Positions 4,696 to 5,680 of a DNA stretch of 5,680 nucleotides are shown here, in pieces (the stretch's first letter is position 1; each line of letters starts with the position of its first letter). A program made the translations under genes and the position numbers. Origin of the DNA: Anaerolineae bacterium (GTDB taxonomy: Bacteria; Chloroflexota; Anaerolineae; SpSt-313); assembly GCA_023511475.1 (NCBI GenBank), contig JAIMBM010000235.1, positions 1 to 5,680 on the forward strand, given 5' to 3'. The notes under the pieces were generated by a model. It was not told the origin of the DNA. It searched no databases and was given only the letters and a program-made list of their open reading frames with translations.

Positions 4696-5575
4696 AGTAC
4701 ACGACCCTCGCTGAGGTCCGCATCACGATGACGGTGCAAGCCAGTGTGATCAGGAAGAGCAACCAGGCCATCGCGCAGGCGTAGCCCATCTTGAGATACT
4801 GGAATGCATTCCGGTACAGGTACAGGGCGTAGAACAGCGTGGAGTGCAGCGGGCCACCCTGAGTCATCACATAGGCCTGCGTAAAGTACTGGAAGCCGCC
4901 GATCAGCCCCATGATCACGTTGAAGAGCATCGCCGGGCTGATCATCGGCACCGTGACATTGACAAAGCGGTCCCACGCATTTGCACCATCCAGTACCGCA
5001 GCCTCGACCAGATGCTCCGGCACGTCCTGGAGTGCAGCCAGGTAGATGATGATGGTGCTCCCCGTCCCCCACAGGCTCATCATGACCAGAGCGGGTTTGG
5101 ACCAGTTGGGGTCACCGAGCCACCCGGGCGCCCTCAGCCCGACCGCGCGGATGATCGAGTTGACGATGCCGAACTGCGGGTTGAGCAACATGACCCAGAT
5201 GATGGCCGAGGCAACTGCCGGGACGATCGTCGGCAGGTAGTAGATGGTGCGAAAGAGCGAGATCCCCGGAAGCTTCTGGTTCAACAGAACCGCAAAGGCG
5301 AGGCTGAAGATCGTCCCCAGCGGGACGGCCAGCGCCACATAGTACAGGGTGTTGAACAGCGATATCTTGAACAGCTCATCCCTGAAGAGCAGCTCGTAGT
5401 AGTTGGCCAGGCCCACAAACCTCGGCGCCTTGAGCATGGTCAGGTTGGTAAAGCTGTTCCTCAGGGATGCTAGAAGCGGGTAGGCGATGAATACCGCAAA
5501 GCCTATCAGCCACGGCGATACGAACAGTATTCCGTTGCGCTCATTGCGGCGAGCCATGCGGCTCATTCGAGCCAT
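4682..5575 (-). CDS. CUT1 sugar ABC transporter permease, MalF/UgpA-like
   Basis: This 297-residue inner-membrane protein is the first permease of the same importer. It starts at ATG 5575, 6 nt after AGGAG (complement of 5582-5586); in-frame ATGs at 5566 and 5557 are less well placed. Hydrophobic segments lie near residues 16-38, 73-98, 110-131, 162-182, 214-236 and 264-286. LFVSPWLIGFAVFIAYPLL (17-35) is the usual opening of UgpA-type permeases. The EAA loop is EAAVLDGANAWDRFVNVTVP (191-210), with Glu191, Gly197 and the closing Pro intact. YVMTQGGPLHSTLFYALYLY (235-254) matches the conserved T-x-GGP-x-x-ST-x block. Pairing with the MalG-like protein as a heterodimer is expected. A substrate-binding protein gene normally precedes this one and would lie beyond the right edge. 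No ATPase gene is present, so a shared MsiK-type ATPase elsewhere may energise it. Confidence 0.95.
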   Translation of the reverse strand: MARMSRMARRNERNGILFVSPWLIGFAVFIAYPLLASLRNSFTNLTMLKAPRFVGLANYYELLFRDELFKISLFNTLYYVALAVPLGTIFSLAFAVLLNQKLPGISLFRTIYYLPTIVPAVASAIIWVMLLNPQFGIVNSIIRAVGLRAPGWLGDPNWSKPALVMMSLWGTGSTIIIYLAALQDVPEHLVEAAVLDGANAWDRFVNVTVPMISPAMLFNVIMGLIGGFQYFTQAYVMTQGGPLHSTLFYALYLYRNAFQYLKMGYACAMAWLLFLITLACTVIVMRTSARVVYYGGE

Positions 5576-5680
5576 CGCGTTCTCCTCTGCCTCGCTCGAG
5601 AGCCAGTAGACCGAAGGCCGGTCCGCGGGGGGGCAAGGCCTCGATTGCCGGAGTGGCCGGACCCGGCCATGGCCTAGCAG
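5576..5680 (-). other. Upstream leader of the permease operon with a hairpin
   Basis: This short stretch precedes the permease pair. It holds the AGGAG ribosome site (5582-5586), a weak GACCG/CGGTC stem near 5611-5625 and a perfect TGGCCGG/CCGGCCA palindrome at 5654-5669. A CTA at 5674-5676 reads as TAG on the minus strand and could be the stop codon of an upstream gene, but too little sequence remains to tell. Hairpins between a binding-protein gene and its permeases often reduce expression of the permeases relative to the binding protein; that reading is inferred here. Confidence 0.4.

Noticed and set aside
1..5680. CRISPR array, tRNA, rRNA, transposase, phage or toxin-antitoxin module
   Set aside because: No regularly spaced short repeats, tRNA-like cloverleaf, rRNA core, transposase motif or paired small toxin/antitoxin genes were seen on either strand.

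Overview
The window is a high-GC bacterial chromosomal segment with no rRNA, tRNA, CRISPR array or transposase gene that I can see. The mixture of a secreted FG-GAP/VCBS repeat protein, an AllA-like cupin, a small zinc-ribbon protein, a StrB-type kinase and a CUT1 sugar transporter, with G-rich palindromic repeats between genes, fits a free-living or gut/soil environmental bacterium. Chloroflexota is my best guess, with Armatimonadota or a similar phylum possible. That is an impression from gene content, not a demonstrated placement.

Layout. (1) Positions 1-982, minus strand: the N-terminal 327 residues of an exported FG-GAP/VCBS beta-propeller protein that continues past the left edge. (2) Positions 983-1465: a 483-base divergent intergenic region with a credible sigma70-type promoter facing each way and a dyad between them. 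The leftward promoter implies a leader of about 340 nt that begins with a stem-loop. (3) Positions 1466-1969, plus strand: an AllA/ureidoglycolate-lyase-family cupin. (4) Positions 2153-2395, plus strand: an 80-residue zinc-ribbon protein of the DUF2082 type. It is separated from the cupin gene by a 26-bp-arm inverted repeat and followed by a candidate intrinsic terminator. (5) Positions 2396-2793: no convincing intact gene, but a possible frame-broken coding remnant, a second G-rich repeat fragment and a small dyad. (6) Positions 2794-3714, plus strand: a PF04655-type aminoglycoside/hydroxyurea kinase. (7) Positions 3757-5575, minus strand: two overlapping CUT1 sugar ABC permeases (MalG-like, then MalF/UgpA-like upstream of it). 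The substrate-binding protein gene is expected just beyond the right edge.

The genes do not form one pathway. The permease pair is a clear functional unit, while the plus-strand genes look like separate small transcription units. Base composition changes near 3715-3757: sampled kinase lines are 70-77% GC and sampled permease lines are about 48-52%, so the transporter may have a different history. I found no strong evidence of a previously undescribed system. The points most worth a second look are the divergent control region with its long leader, the interspersed palindromic repeats, the broken reading frames at 2492-2640 and the substrate of the AllA-like cupin.
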